Assembly: GCA_041576015.1 (NCBI GenBank)
Contig: JBFGLT010000043.1
Coordinates: forward strand, 1 to 19,383
Direction of reading: 5' to 3'
Length of the DNA: 19,383 nt
From: JABDIY01 sp041576015
GTDB lineage: Bacteria > Actinomycetota > Acidimicrobiia > Acidimicrobiales > SZUA-35
Under the pieces are notes generated by a model. The model saw only the letters and a program-made list of their open reading frames with translations. It was not told where the DNA came from and did no database searches. The position numbers were made by a program, and so were the translations under genes. This document shows positions 1 through 10,797 of the stretch, one piece after another. Within the stretch, counting starts at the first letter, position 1; every line of letters begins with the position of its first letter.

Positions 1-1256
1 CCGGCTGCGACGCCGGCGGCCGGCTGACCGGACTAAGGGTGCGAATGATCGGGGACACCGGGCCCTACGCGTCGGTGGGGATGAAGGTTCTCGAGCGGGC
101 GGCCGGGCACGCATCGGGCCCCTACGTGTGGCCGGCGATCGATGTCGAGGCCGTCGCCGCCCGCACCAACAACTCGGTGGGTGGGGCCTTTCGCGGCTTC
201 GGCGCCAACCAGGCGCAGTTCGCCGTTGAGGGGGTGATGGACCGGCTGGCGGAGCTGGCCGGCATGAGCGGCTGGGAGATCCGCAGCCGCAACGTCGTCG
301 AGCCGGGCTCGGTATGGGGCCCGGGTCAGATCATGGACGACGGATGTCAGGGCGCCAGGGCGTGCCTCGACGCCATTCGGCCGGCCTACGACGCAGCCGT
401 GGCCGAAGGCAAGGCGGTCGGGGTCGGGCTCGGCCTGAAGAACTCGGGACTCGGAAACGGGATCGAGGAGATCGCCAGAGCGGTCGTGCGGTTCCGCGAC
501 GATGCCAAGGTGGAGATCCGGCACTGCTGGACCGAGATGGGCCAGGGCGTCCACACCGTCGCTCTCCAGGTGGCCGTCGAGGAACTCGGCGTGTCGGCCG
601 ACCAGGTCGAGGTCATCGTCGACTCCACCCGCGAGCTCGGCGCCGGCCAAACCACCGGAAGCCGGGGAACGCTGATGGGCGCCGGTTCGGTCGCCGATGC
701 CTGCAGGGCGGCGCTGGCCGATGGGTGCAGGGTCGGAGTCGACTACGAGGGCGAGTACAGGGTCGACTGGACGAACTCTCTCAGCGACAACGTCGAGCAC
801 CCGGTCATCCACTCGACATTCGGCTATGCCGCCCAGCTGGTGGTCATGAACGACGGGGTGGTCGAAAAGGTCGTGGCGGCCCACGACGTTGGGCGGGCGG
901 TGAATCCTCTGCTCTGCGAGGGGCAAGTGGAGGGTGCGGTGCACATGGGCCTCGGCTATGCGCTGAGCGAAGGATTTCCCTGCGACGAACACGGCCGTCC
1001 GGTGAACTCGACACTGCGCAGCCTCGACATCCTGCGGCCCAAGGACATGCCGCCGGTCGAGACGATCCTGGTCGAGTCGCCCCAGCCGAACTCACCGTAC
1101 GGCATCAAGGGTGTCGGCGAGATCGGTCTGGTGCCGACCGCCGGGGCAGTGGCAGCGGCCATGCACGCCGGCGACGGGGTGTGGCGCAACGAGTTGCCCC
1201 TGGTGAACGAGGCCAATCGCGAGCGGGCGGCCGCCTGGACGGGAACCCCGTCGTGA
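1..1256 (+). CDS. XdhD/Se-dependent-XDH-type molybdenum hydroxylase, C-terminal part (5' cut by window)
   Basis: The frame is open from base 3 and continues upstream, so about 417 C-terminal residues are seen. This is the molybdopterin-binding part of a xanthine dehydrogenase-family hydroxylase, which hydroxylates purine-like heterocycles using a Mo-pterin cofactor. Visible motifs are GAFRGFGANQ (183-212; Arg of the substrate pocket), MGQGVH (537-554), ELGAGQTTGSRG, AHDVGRAVNP, and near the end GIKGVGEIG, whose Glu (1119-1121) is the expected catalytic base. The phrases RPKDMPPVE and ESPQPNSPYGIKGVGE are those I associate with the XdhD / selenium-dependent XDH family, where a [2Fe-2S] domain is usually fused at the N-terminus; that part would lie outside the window. 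The next gene, 49 bp downstream, is SsnA-like, and xdhD and ssnA are also cluster partners in E. coli. Confidence is high for the family and moderate for the subfamily. The substrate is not shown by the sequence. Confidence 0.9.
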   Translation, partial: GCDAGGRLTGLRVRMIGDTGPYASVGMKVLERAAGHASGPYVWPAIDVEAVAARTNNSVGGAFRGFGANQAQFAVEGVMDRLAELAGMSGWEIRSRNVVEPGSVWGPGQIMDDGCQGARACLDAIRPAYDAAVAEGKAVGVGLGLKNSGLGNGIEEIARAVVRFRDDAKVEIRHCWTEMGQGVHTVALQVAVEELGVSADQVEVIVDSTRELGAGQTTGSRGTLMGAGSVADACRAALADGCRVGVDYEGEYRVDWTNSLSDNVEHPVIHSTFGYAAQLVVMNDGVVEKVVAAHDVGRAVNPLLCEGQVEGAVHMGLGYALSEGFPCDEHGRPVNSTLRSLDILRPKDMPPVETILVESPQPNSPYGIKGVGEIGLVPTAGAVAAAMHAGDGVWRNELPLVNEANRERAAAWTGTPS

Positions 1257-1305
1257 GCCCCACACCGAACACCCGGCCCCCACCACAGAAATGGACCGGT
1301 GAATC

Positions 1306-2372
1306 ATGAGCCAAGCATCAAATGGAACCAGTGCGGCACCGGCGGATGCCACGAACAATCAAAGCGCTGGGCTCGTCTGCGCCCATCACCATCTCTACTC
1401 GGCACTGGCCCGTGGCATGCCCGCCCCGCCGCGCACGCCGACCGCCTTCATGGAGATCCTCGAACTGATCTGGTGGCGTCTGGATCGCGCCCTCGACGAG
1501 TACACGATCGAGTGGTCGGCCAAGCTCGGGGCCCTCGAGGCCCTCGAGCGTGGATGCACCGCCATCGTGGACCACCACGAATCTCCCAATGCCATCGACG
1601 GGTCACTGTCCATCATTGCCGACGCTTGTGCCGAGGTCGGCGTCCGGGTCAACTGTGCCTACGGCGTCACAGATCGTCATGGTGCCTCCGGCGCCGAGGC
1701 CGGGCTGGCCGAGAACGACCGTTTCCTGTCCGAGGGCGGAAAGGGAATGGTCGGGCTTCACGCTGCGTTCACCTGCCGGCCCGACACGATTGCCGCCGCT
1801 GCCGAGATGGCCCTCCGGCACGGTGTCGGCGTCCACGTACACGTCGCCGAGGGTCAGGACGACAACTGGCAACTGCTGGGGGGATACACCCGGGACGACT
1901 GGTGGCTCGTGCACGGCGTCCACTTGCCGAGCGACCATGGACTGCTGGGAACGATCGTGCACAATCCGAGATCGAACATGAACAACGCCGTCGGATACGG
2001 AGCGCCCGTGCGATTCGCCAACCCGGTGGCGTTGGGGACCGACGGGATCGGTGCCGACATGCTCGAAGAGTTCCGGGTCGCCTATGTGCGGGCGCGCGAA
2101 CACGACGTCACGACGACACCAGACCTCCCCTGGAGCTGGCTCGACCACGGGTACACGCTCTTCCCGGAAGCCAGGAGCGACATCGTCGAGTGGACGTATG
2201 CACCGATGGATCCGTGGCGACTCGCCTACAGCCCGGGCGTGTCACCGAGACGCGTCATCGTCGACGGCGAGGTGCTGTTCGAGAACGGTGCCCCCACCCG
2301 GGTCGATCACCAGGAGATCCGGGCGAAGGCAGCCGAGGCGGCCACGATCCTGTTCGCCAAGTTGGAGACGCT

Positions 2373-2376
<4 letters not shown>
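1306..2376 (+). CDS. SsnA-like amidohydrolase / deaminase lacking the N-terminal strand domain
   Basis: 356 aa, metal-dependent amidohydrolase of the SsnA / 8-oxoguanine-deaminase-like group, probably removing an amino group from a purine-type ring (family inference). Metal-ligand motifs are all present: H27-x-H29 in VCAHHHLYSALARG, HVHVAEG, WLVHGVHL, and the Asp of ALGTDGIGADML. HNPRSNMNNAVGYG and DHHESPNAIDGSL are further family signatures. Typical members have some 50-60 residues of beta-strand domain before the PGL-HxH motif. Here only about 20 low-complexity residues (Ser/Ala/Asn rich) precede it, and an in-frame TGA at 1300-1302 lies just ahead of the ATG, so the start cannot be moved upstream. 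The C-terminal strand segment (RRVIVDGEVLFENG) is kept. The RBS is weak (GGTGA). The stop overlaps the GTG of the next gene by four bases, implying translational coupling. Confidence 0.85.
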
Positions 2377-3917
<1,541 letters not shown>

Positions 3918-3967
3918 TGGCCTCCGCTCGCCTTCGGGTCGCTTCGGCGTCGCTCTGGGATCGTGGG

Positions 3968-3992
3968 GCTGCTGCGGCTGCGGCGCAGCAGC
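3968..3992 (+). terminator. Hairpin downstream of the first PLP-enzyme gene
   Basis: GCTGCTGCG (3968-3976) pairs with CGCAGCAGC (3984-3992) around a 7-nt loop, 51 bp after the stop codon. There is no following T-run, so it is either a weak or Rho-assisted terminator, an RNA-stability element, or simply part of the repeat whose first copy begins inside its right arm. Confidence 0.4.
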
Positions 3993-4064
3993 TCGGATCG
4001 ATTGGGCACTTGTCCGAGCGGAGCGAGTCCGGCGCAGCCCTCGGGCGAAGCCGGCATCGACAGG
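3982..4064 (+). repeat. Direct repeat, copy 1 (~83 bp)
   Basis: Begins GGCGCAGCAGCTCG and ends near CCGGCATCGACAGG. The inner part contains GGGCACTTGTCCGAGCGGAG and CAGCCCTCGGGCGAAGCC. It matches copy 2 at an offset of 105 bases up to about 4027 and 106 bases after it, so the copies differ by one inserted base plus scattered substitutions. Confidence 0.85.
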
Positions 4065-4086
4065 GCTGCCTTGCTGGCGCGGCGGC

Positions 4087-4170
4087 GGCGCAGCAGCTCG
4101 CCGGGAGTGGGCACTTGTCTGAGCGGAGCGACTTCCGGCGGAGCCCTCGGGCGGAGCCGGCATCGATAGG
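4087..4170 (+). repeat. Direct repeat, copy 2 (~84 bp)
   Basis: Second copy of the unit at 3982-4064, starting with the same GGCGCAGCAGCTCG and ending CCGGCATCGATAGG. GGGCACTTGT is identical in both. The unit is followed by GGTGCTGCAGCGGCG, which resembles the GGGCTGC-rich lead-in of each copy, hinting at a third, decayed start. Intergenic position and GAGCGGAGCGA-type content suggest a dispersed intergenic repeat family. Confidence 0.85.
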
Positions 4171-4197
4171 TGCTGCAGCGGCGTGGTGGGGGTGGAG

Positions 4198-5289
4198 ATG
4201 ATCGAGCCGAGGAATCCGTTCATTCGCTACCGGGCCCGTCTGGACTCCCATGCCAGGGCGATGGAGCACGGTCTGGGCGATCAGTGGTTCGTGGACACGG
4301 TCGAACAGCTCGATGCGGCGATCGCCGAGGTGGAGGGACACGGCTTCCGCATCACCCCAATTGTGGACGGAGGCCGGCTCGCTGCCGCTGCCGGTCTCGA
4401 TGTCGACCTGGTGATCAAGGTCGAGGCGGTCAACGTTGGCGGCTCCCACAAAGCCCGCCACCTCTTCGGCGTGGCGCTACACATGGCGGTGGACGAGGCA
4501 CTCGGCTCTCGGCCAGCCCCACGACTGGCGATCGCCTCCTGCGGCAACGCCGCCCTGGGGGCCGCCATCGTTGCCGCCGCGATGCATCGCGCGCTCGAGG
4601 TCTACGTCCCGGAGTGGGCCAGCGAGTCGGTCGTGGCCCGGCTCGTCGACCTCGACGCCCGAGTGCATCGATGCGAGCGACACCCCGACGAAGCCGGCGA
4701 CCCGGCCTACCTGCGGTTCCGCGAGGCGGTCGAGGCAGGCGCCACGCCGTTCAGCGTGCAGGGCACCGACACACCGACGACCTTCGACGGCGGCCGCACC
4801 ATCGGGTGGGAACTGGCGGAACAGGCTCCCGATCTCGACGCCGCGTACGTCCAGGTCGGCGGAGGCGCCCTTGCGACGGCGGTATCGCGGGGCCTCGGGG
4901 ATGGCGTTCGACTCCACCCTGTCCAGGCCCAAGGATGCGCTCCGCTTCGTCGAGCCTGGGAGGCCCTGGCCCCGGGATTCGACTTCGCGGCTGCGGCGGC
5001 GGACCCCGATAGGTTCATGCGACCCTGGCCCAACCCCCACAGCGTGGCCACCGGAATCCTCGACGACGTGACCCACGACTGGCTGCCGGTGCTGGAACGC
5101 ACCCGGCTCACCGGCGGTGAGCCGATCGTGGCTTCGGAGTCCGAGATCGTCCGGGCCTACCGCCTCGCCCACGAGCTCACCGACGTGCCGGTCTGTGCCA
5201 CCGGCACCGCCGGGCTGGCCGGCCTCCTGCACGATCCACCCTCAGCCGGCGAACGAGTGGTCGTGCTGTTCACCGGAGTCGATCGGTGA
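4198..5289 (+). CDS. PLP-dependent fold-type-II enzyme (threonine synthase/dehydratase-like), function unknown
   Basis: 363 aa from ATG 4198, preceded by a GGTGGGGG run. In-frame GTGs at 4183, 4186 and 4192 are alternatives adding up to five residues. K85 in VGGSHKARHLFG is the expected PLP lysine. SCGNAALGAA (114-123) is the substrate loop, VGGGALATA (220-228) the phosphate-binding glycine loop, and TGTAGLAGL (335-343) the C-terminal cofactor-ring loop. The N-terminus NPFIRYRARLDSH is unlike plain threonine dehydratases. It is clearly a different subfamily from the 514-aa PLP enzyme upstream, so this is not a simple duplication. A beta-elimination or ammonia-lyase reaction on an amino acid such as diaminopropionate, serine or threonine is likely from the fold. 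The substrate cannot be read from the sequence. It ends 88 bp before the transporter operon. Confidence 0.82.
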   Translation: MIEPRNPFIRYRARLDSHARAMEHGLGDQWFVDTVEQLDAAIAEVEGHGFRITPIVDGGRLAAAAGLDVDLVIKVEAVNVGGSHKARHLFGVALHMAVDEALGSRPAPRLAIASCGNAALGAAIVAAAMHRALEVYVPEWASESVVARLVDLDARVHRCERHPDEAGDPAYLRFREAVEAGATPFSVQGTDTPTTFDGGRTIGWELAEQAPDLDAAYVQVGGGALATAVSRGLGDGVRLHPVQAQGCAPLRRAWEALAPGFDFAAAAADPDRFMRPWPNPHSVATGILDDVTHDWLPVLERTRLTGGEPIVASESEIVRAYRLAHELTDVPVCATGTAGLAGLLHDPPSAGERVVVLFTGVDR

Positions 5290-5332
5290 CCGTTGACCGT
5301 TGGGTTGTACTGCGACCGTCCGCTCGATCGCG

Positions 5333-5338
5333 TAGTAT
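5333..5338 (+). promoter_or_regulatory. Possible -10 element ahead of the transporter/XDH operon
   Basis: TAGTAT lies 40 bp before the ATG of the lipoprotein gene, in the only clear gap (88 bp) ahead of this long operon. No good -35 is found at 16-18 bp. TTGTAC at 5305 and TTGACC at 5293 are too far. A tandem TGACCGT pair at 5287-5300 could be a regulator contact. Weak call. Confidence 0.3.
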
Positions 5339-5377
5339 CGCGACGACGCCGACGTCCGGCCGAGAGGGAGAGACACC

Positions 5378-6457
5378 ATGATTCGACCCGTCCGTATCCT
5401 CGCGGCGTGCCTCACCGCACTCGCATTGGTTGCAGCCGCGTGCGGCAGCGACGAAGAATCCGGCGCAACGGATGTCAAGGCAGCATTCGTGATGGTCGCT
5501 CCGGTGGGCGATGCCGGCTGGAACTTCATGCACAACGAAGGCCGCCTCGGTGCCGCCGACGCAGCCGGCGTCGAAACCGCCTTCGTGGAAGCGATTCCCG
5601 AGGGGGGCGCTGAGTTCGACCAGGCCGTCCAGCAATTCATCGACGATGACTACAACGTGATCTTCACGACCTCGTTCGGCTACATGGACGCCACCGAGCG
5701 TTTCGCCGAGGAGAACCCCGACGTGGTGTTCGAACACATCTCCGGGTTCAAGATGAACGACACGAACTTCGGCAACTCGTTCGGGCGGATGTACCAGCCC
5801 CGCTACATCGCCGGTATGGCGGCGGGCGCCGCCACCGAGACCAACAAGATCGGCTACGTCGCCGCCTTCCCGATCCCCGAGGTGATTCGCGGCATCAACG
5901 CCTTCACCCTGGGGGCGCGGCGGGTGAACCCCGACGCCGAGGTCGAGGTGGCCTGGACCAGCACCTGGTTCGATCCGGGGGTCGAAGGCAACACCGCTCA
6001 GGCGCTCCTGGACGCCGGCGCCGACGTGCTGACCATGCACCAGGACTCGACGGCCACCGGCGAGGCGGCCACCAACGCCGGCGCGGTCTTCATCGGCTAT
6101 CACTCCGACATGAGCGCCCAGGTCGGCAACTACCTCACCGCCCCCGTGTGGAACTGGACGCCTCGCTACACCGATGTGATCAACGCCGTGAAGGACGGTT
6201 CCTATACGCCGGAGTCGTGGTGGGGCGGCATGGCCGACGGCGTGGTCGACATCGAGATTCCGGCGGAGTCCCCCGTCGCCGGTGAGATGCAGGAGGTCAA
6301 GGACGCCATCATCGCCGGCGAGTTCGACGTCTTCGAAGGTCCGATCAACTATCAGGACGGCTCGCCCTGGCTCGCCGAGGGTGAGACGCTCGACGATGCC
6401 GCCATGCTCAGTATGACCGAGTTCGTCGAAGGCGTCATCGGTTCGGCAGCCGGATAA
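5378..6457 (+). CDS. BMP/PnrA-family lipoprotein, substrate-binding subunit of ABC importer
   Basis: 359 aa. ATG 5378 follows a good RBS (GAGAGGGAGAG). The first 22 residues are a lipoprotein signal peptide: RPVR positive start, hydrophobic stretch, then VAAAC with Cys22 as the lipidated residue, followed by a short GSDEES linker. The body begins AAFVMVAPVGDAGWNFMH and contains YQPRYIAGMAAG and NKIGYVAAFPIPEVIRGINA, typical of the basic-membrane-protein (BMP/Med) family. Members with known ligands include PnrA of Treponema and the NupN/YufN type, which bind purine nucleosides. It would sit outside the membrane and deliver ligand to the two permeases encoded downstream. Given the xanthine-dehydrogenase-type genes in the same operon, a purine or related heterocycle is the most likely ligand (inference). 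Confidence 0.93.
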   Translation: MIRPVRILAACLTALALVAAACGSDEESGATDVKAAFVMVAPVGDAGWNFMHNEGRLGAADAAGVETAFVEAIPEGGAEFDQAVQQFIDDDYNVIFTTSFGYMDATERFAEENPDVVFEHISGFKMNDTNFGNSFGRMYQPRYIAGMAAGAATETNKIGYVAAFPIPEVIRGINAFTLGARRVNPDAEVEVAWTSTWFDPGVEGNTAQALLDAGADVLTMHQDSTATGEAATNAGAVFIGYHSDMSAQVGNYLTAPVWNWTPRYTDVINAVKDGSYTPESWWGGMADGVVDIEIPAESPVAGEMQEVKDAIIAGEFDVFEGPINYQDGSPWLAEGETLDDAAMLSMTEFVEGVIGSAAG

Positions 6458-6473
6458 TCCCCGGGTCCCTCCG

Positions 6474-7979
<1,506 letters not shown>

Positions 7980-7981
7980 TC

Positions 7982-9064
7982 GTGTTCGGCTGGACCCTCG
8001 TCAGAAGGGAGACGCCCCTCCGAGGCGGACAGGTCCGCGCCGTCACCACCGGGGCCGTCGTCGCCCTGGTGATCGGTGCAGGGCTGCTCGTGCTGGCGGG
8101 GCACGATCCGGTGGAGGTGTACGCCAAGATGTTCGATTCGGCGTTCGGGTCGAGCAGGGGCATGTCGAACACGCTGACGCGGGCCGTGCCGCTGGGCCTG
8201 GCCGGCCTGGCCGTTGCCATCGCCGGCTCGATGGGCCTCTGGAATATCGGTGCGGAGGGACAGATCATCTTCGGTGCGATCGGTGCCGCCTGGCTCGCCC
8301 GGATTGGTCCTGATCTGCCCGGTCCGGTCCTGATCCCGGGCATGCTCGTCGCCTCCCTTCTCGGCGGAGCGTTCCTGGCATTTTTCCCCGCCATCGCCCG
8401 CGCCCGTCTGGGCGTGAACGAGATCATCACCACCCTCATGTTGAACGAGGTGGCCGTCCGGGTCGTTCGCTACCTCGTCAACGGCCCCTGGAAGGATCCG
8501 GAGGGGAACAACTTTCCGATCGCACCGGTGCTACCGAGCCAATCCCGGCTGCCGGGATTGTTCGAACGGGCCAATGTCGGGCTGCTGATCGCCGGCGCCG
8601 TCGTCGTGCTGTTTGGCATCTACGCCTCCCGCAGCGCGTGGGGCTACGAACTGCGGGTGGCCGGATCCTCGGCCAAGGCGGCCGAGTACGTCGGCATTTC
8701 GCTGCGCGCCAAGATCATGACGGTCTTGGTGCTGGCCGGCGCGATCGCCGGGCTGGCCGGGGGTATCGAGCTCACCGGTTCGTCCAACCGGCTGGTCGAG
8801 GGGGTCGCCAACGGCTGGGGGTACGCAGGGATCATCGTGGCCGCACTGGCGTTGATGCGCCCGTCCGGGGTGGCGCTGGTCGCCGTCGCTTTCGGAGCTC
8901 TCCAGGTCGGCGGTCTGGGCATCCAGACCCTCGGCGTCGCCGCTTCGATCGCCAACATCATCCAGGCGCTGGTGCTGTTCGGGGCGCTGGCGGCGGGCAT
9001 CTTCTCCACCTACCGGATCTGGCGGCCCGGGGTCGCAGTCGCAACGGAGGTGTCCACGCCGTGA
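7982..9064 (+). CDS. ABC importer permease 1 (NupP-like, BPD_transp_2 family)
   Basis: 360 aa from GTG 7982, two bases after the ATPase stop, with GGAG eight bases ahead. It is a very hydrophobic protein with about 8-9 membrane segments. The first is TTGAVVALVIGAGLLVLAG; others include VLIPGMLVASLLGGAFLAF and IMTVLVLAGAIAGLAGG. LWNIGAEGQ and NEIITTLMLNEVAVR are characteristic of the larger nucleoside/simple-sugar permeases of the LivHM/RbsC class, the latter forming the loop that contacts the ATPase. It pairs with the next gene product to make a heterodimeric channel. Its stop overlaps the next GTG by four bases. Confidence 0.93.
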   Translation: MFGWTLVRRETPLRGGQVRAVTTGAVVALVIGAGLLVLAGHDPVEVYAKMFDSAFGSSRGMSNTLTRAVPLGLAGLAVAIAGSMGLWNIGAEGQIIFGAIGAAWLARIGPDLPGPVLIPGMLVASLLGGAFLAFFPAIARARLGVNEIITTLMLNEVAVRVVRYLVNGPWKDPEGNNFPIAPVLPSQSRLPGLFERANVGLLIAGAVVVLFGIYASRSAWGYELRVAGSSAKAAEYVGISLRAKIMTVLVLAGAIAGLAGGIELTGSSNRLVEGVANGWGYAGIIVAALALMRPSGVALVAVAFGALQVGGLGIQTLGVAASIANIIQALVLFGALAAGIFSTYRIWRPGVAVATEVSTP

Positions 9065-9993
9065 ACGAAGCGACGATCACCGGGCTGTTCGTATCGGTGC
9101 TCGCGTTCGGCACCCTGCTGTACCTGGCGGCCCTCGGCGAGATGATCGCCGAGAAGTCCGGCGTGCTGAACCTCGGGGTGGAGGGGATGATGGCGATGGG
9201 GGGGATGTCGGGCTTCTGGGCGGGGGTGAACACCGGGAACCCGTGGCTGTCCCTCTTGGTGGCCGGAGCTGTCGGAGCGGTTCTGGCGTCGGTCCACGGT
9301 CTGGTGTCGGTGGTACTCGGCGCCGATCAGGTGGTCAGCGGGCTGGCCCTCACGATCTTCGGTCTCGGTCTGGCCGCCTTCCTCGGCGAGGATCTCGTCG
9401 CCGAACCGCCCGGTGCCCGGTTCGCCCGCATGGACCTCGGCTGGCTGACCGACCTTCGGTTCGTCGGTCCGGTGCTGTTCAACCAGACCTGGGTCTTCCC
9501 GCTGGCGATCCTGCTCGGGATCGCCACCTGGTACGTGCTCGAGCGCACGAGCGTCGGGCTCGGGTTGCGCGCCGTGGGGGAGAGCGCCGCCACCGCCGAT
9601 GCCGCCGGTCAGTCTGTGGTGAAGACCCGGCTGATCGCCGTCGGCGTCGGCGGGGTCCTGGCCGGATTCTCCGGAGCCTTCCTCACCCTGTCGGTGGCGC
9701 CGGGATGGGCCGATGGCGCTGTCGCCGGCCGCGGGTGGATCGCCGTGGCCTTGGTGATCTTCGGAGCCTGGTCGCCGGGACGGGTCGGTGTCGGCTCGGT
9801 CCTGTTCGGCGGGTTGCTGGCCCTCGAGCCCCGCCTTCAGACATTCGGTGTGGACATCAGTCCAATCCTGGTGAGCATGCTGCCATACCTTCTCACCATC
9901 GCCGTTCTGGTGTTGCTGTCGATCCGGTCGCGGAACAGGCCGAGCGCCTCCCCTGCAGCCATCGGGATCCCCTACCGGAGAGAGGAACGGTGA
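9061..9993 (+). CDS. ABC importer permease 2 (NupQ-like, BPD_transp_2 family)
   Basis: 310 aa from GTG 9061 (GTGA overlap; GGAGG ten bases upstream). Family landmarks are SGVLNLGVEGMMAMGG, ADQVVSGLALTIFGLGLAAF and LGLRAVGESAATADAAG, the last being the cytoplasmic loop that engages the ATPase. It is shorter than permease 1, as is usual in nucleoside BMP-type importers where the two permeases are unequal. About 8 membrane segments are visible. Together with the three preceding genes this completes a full importer. The stop is inside the GTGA start of the hydrolase gene. Confidence 0.93.
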   Translation: MNEATITGLFVSVLAFGTLLYLAALGEMIAEKSGVLNLGVEGMMAMGGMSGFWAGVNTGNPWLSLLVAGAVGAVLASVHGLVSVVLGADQVVSGLALTIFGLGLAAFLGEDLVAEPPGARFARMDLGWLTDLRFVGPVLFNQTWVFPLAILLGIATWYVLERTSVGLGLRAVGESAATADAAGQSVVKTRLIAVGVGGVLAGFSGAFLTLSVAPGWADGAVAGRGWIAVALVIFGAWSPGRVGVGSVLFGGLLALEPRLQTFGVDISPILVSMLPYLLTIAVLVLLSIRSRNRPSASPAAIGIPYRREER

Positions 9994-10793
9994 GCACTGA
10001 CTACCAGGTCAGCGGTCATCGCGGCGCTGTGCACGTCCGGCAGTGGCGCCCCGACGGTCCGCCACGTGCGCTGGTCATGATCCTCCACGGCTACGCCGAG
10101 CACGGCGGACGCTACGCCCACGTCGCCCAGGCGTTCTCGGCCCACGAGGTGGCGGTGGTCGCTCCCGATCACGTCGGCCACGGCCAATCCGACGGTGAGC
10201 GGGCCCTCATCACCGACTTCGAGAAGGTTGTCGACGATCTCGGTGTCGTGGCCGCGTCTGCGGTCGAGCGCGTCGGTCCCGTCCCGCTGATTCTGATGGG
10301 TCATTCGATGGGCGGGCTGCTCGCCGCCCGATTCGTCCAGCGCTGGCCGGAGCGGGTCCGAGGGGTGGCCTTTCTGGGGGCGGTCATCGGCGACTGGAAA
10401 TGGGCCCGGGAGGTGCTGTCGCTTCCCGAGCTGCCGGCCGAGGACTCCGATCCGATGGGGATGTCCCGCGACGAAGCCGTCTGTGCCGCCTATGACGCCG
10501 ATCCGCTGGTGTATCGCGGAACCTACAAGCGTCCGCTGCTCGAAGCCGAGGTCGACGCCCTCGATGCCTTTCGGGCCGAAATCGACAGGATCACCATCCC
10601 GGTCGGGTTCTTCCACGGAACGGCCGATCCCTTCGTTCCCTATGGCGAGTCACTCCAGGCCGTCATCGACATGCCGAGCCACGACAAATGGATCAGGCTC
10701 TACGACGGCGCCAAGCACGAGCTCGTCAACGAGATCAACCGCGACGAGGTGATCGCCGATCTTCTTCACTGGCTCGACGGTGTGGTGAGCTAG
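9990..10793 (+). CDS. Alpha/beta hydrolase of the monoacylglycerol lipase (Hydrolase_4) type
   Basis: 267 aa from GTG 9990, with GGAGAGAGGAA just upstream. The fold and triad are complete: HGYAEHGGRY (33-42, oxyanion region), GHSMGG (nucleophile S106), HGTADPFVP (D213) and GAKHEL (H243). The HG-x-x-EHxxRY pattern is that of monoacylglycerol lipase / lysophospholipase-like enzymes. No signal peptide, so cytoplasmic. It is translationally coupled to the permease before it and lies 4 bp ahead of the XDH FAD/Fe-S gene, so it is an integral operon member. A role in cleaving an ester- or amide-type form of the imported compound, or a ring-opened product, is possible. The sequence shows only a serine hydrolase. 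Confidence 0.9.
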   Translation: MSTDYQVSGHRGAVHVRQWRPDGPPRALVMILHGYAEHGGRYAHVAQAFSAHEVAVVAPDHVGHGQSDGERALITDFEKVVDDLGVVAASAVERVGPVPLILMGHSMGGLLAARFVQRWPERVRGVAFLGAVIGDWKWAREVLSLPELPAEDSDPMGMSRDEAVCAAYDADPLVYRGTYKRPLLEAEVDALDAFRAEIDRITIPVGFFHGTADPFVPYGESLQAVIDMPSHDKWIRLYDGAKHELVNEINRDEVIADLLHWLDGVVS

Positions 10794-10797
10794 GGTC

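Larger units (their letters stand above)
3918..4197 (+). other. 280-bp non-coding spacer between two PLP-enzyme genes, filled with repeats
   Basis: No credible gene lies here. The open frames running through it on both strands are compositional. It carries a 9-bp hairpin at 3968-3992 and two copies of an ~83-bp direct repeat (entered separately). The RBS-like G-rich run GGTGGGGG at 4185-4192 belongs to the next gene. No sigma-70-like promoter is evident. Confidence 0.7.

Noticed and set aside
1119..1121. Selenocysteine or in-frame UGA in the 'selenium-dependent' XDH-like gene
   Set aside because: That family carries a labile selenium ligand rather than selenocysteine; no in-frame TGA occurs before 1254.
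1299..2372. Upstream extension of the first PLP-enzyme frame (open to 1299)
   Set aside because: It is Arg-rich, lacks any domain and lies in the shadow of the SsnA-like gene; GTG 2373 has an RBS and a coupled overlap.
3982..4170. CRISPR-like array
   Set aside because: Only two ~83-bp units with a ~22-bp gap; unit length and copy number do not fit CRISPR.
5290..5377. Purine or other riboswitch ahead of the importer operon
   Set aside because: The gap is only 88 bp and no aptamer-like helix pattern could be made out.
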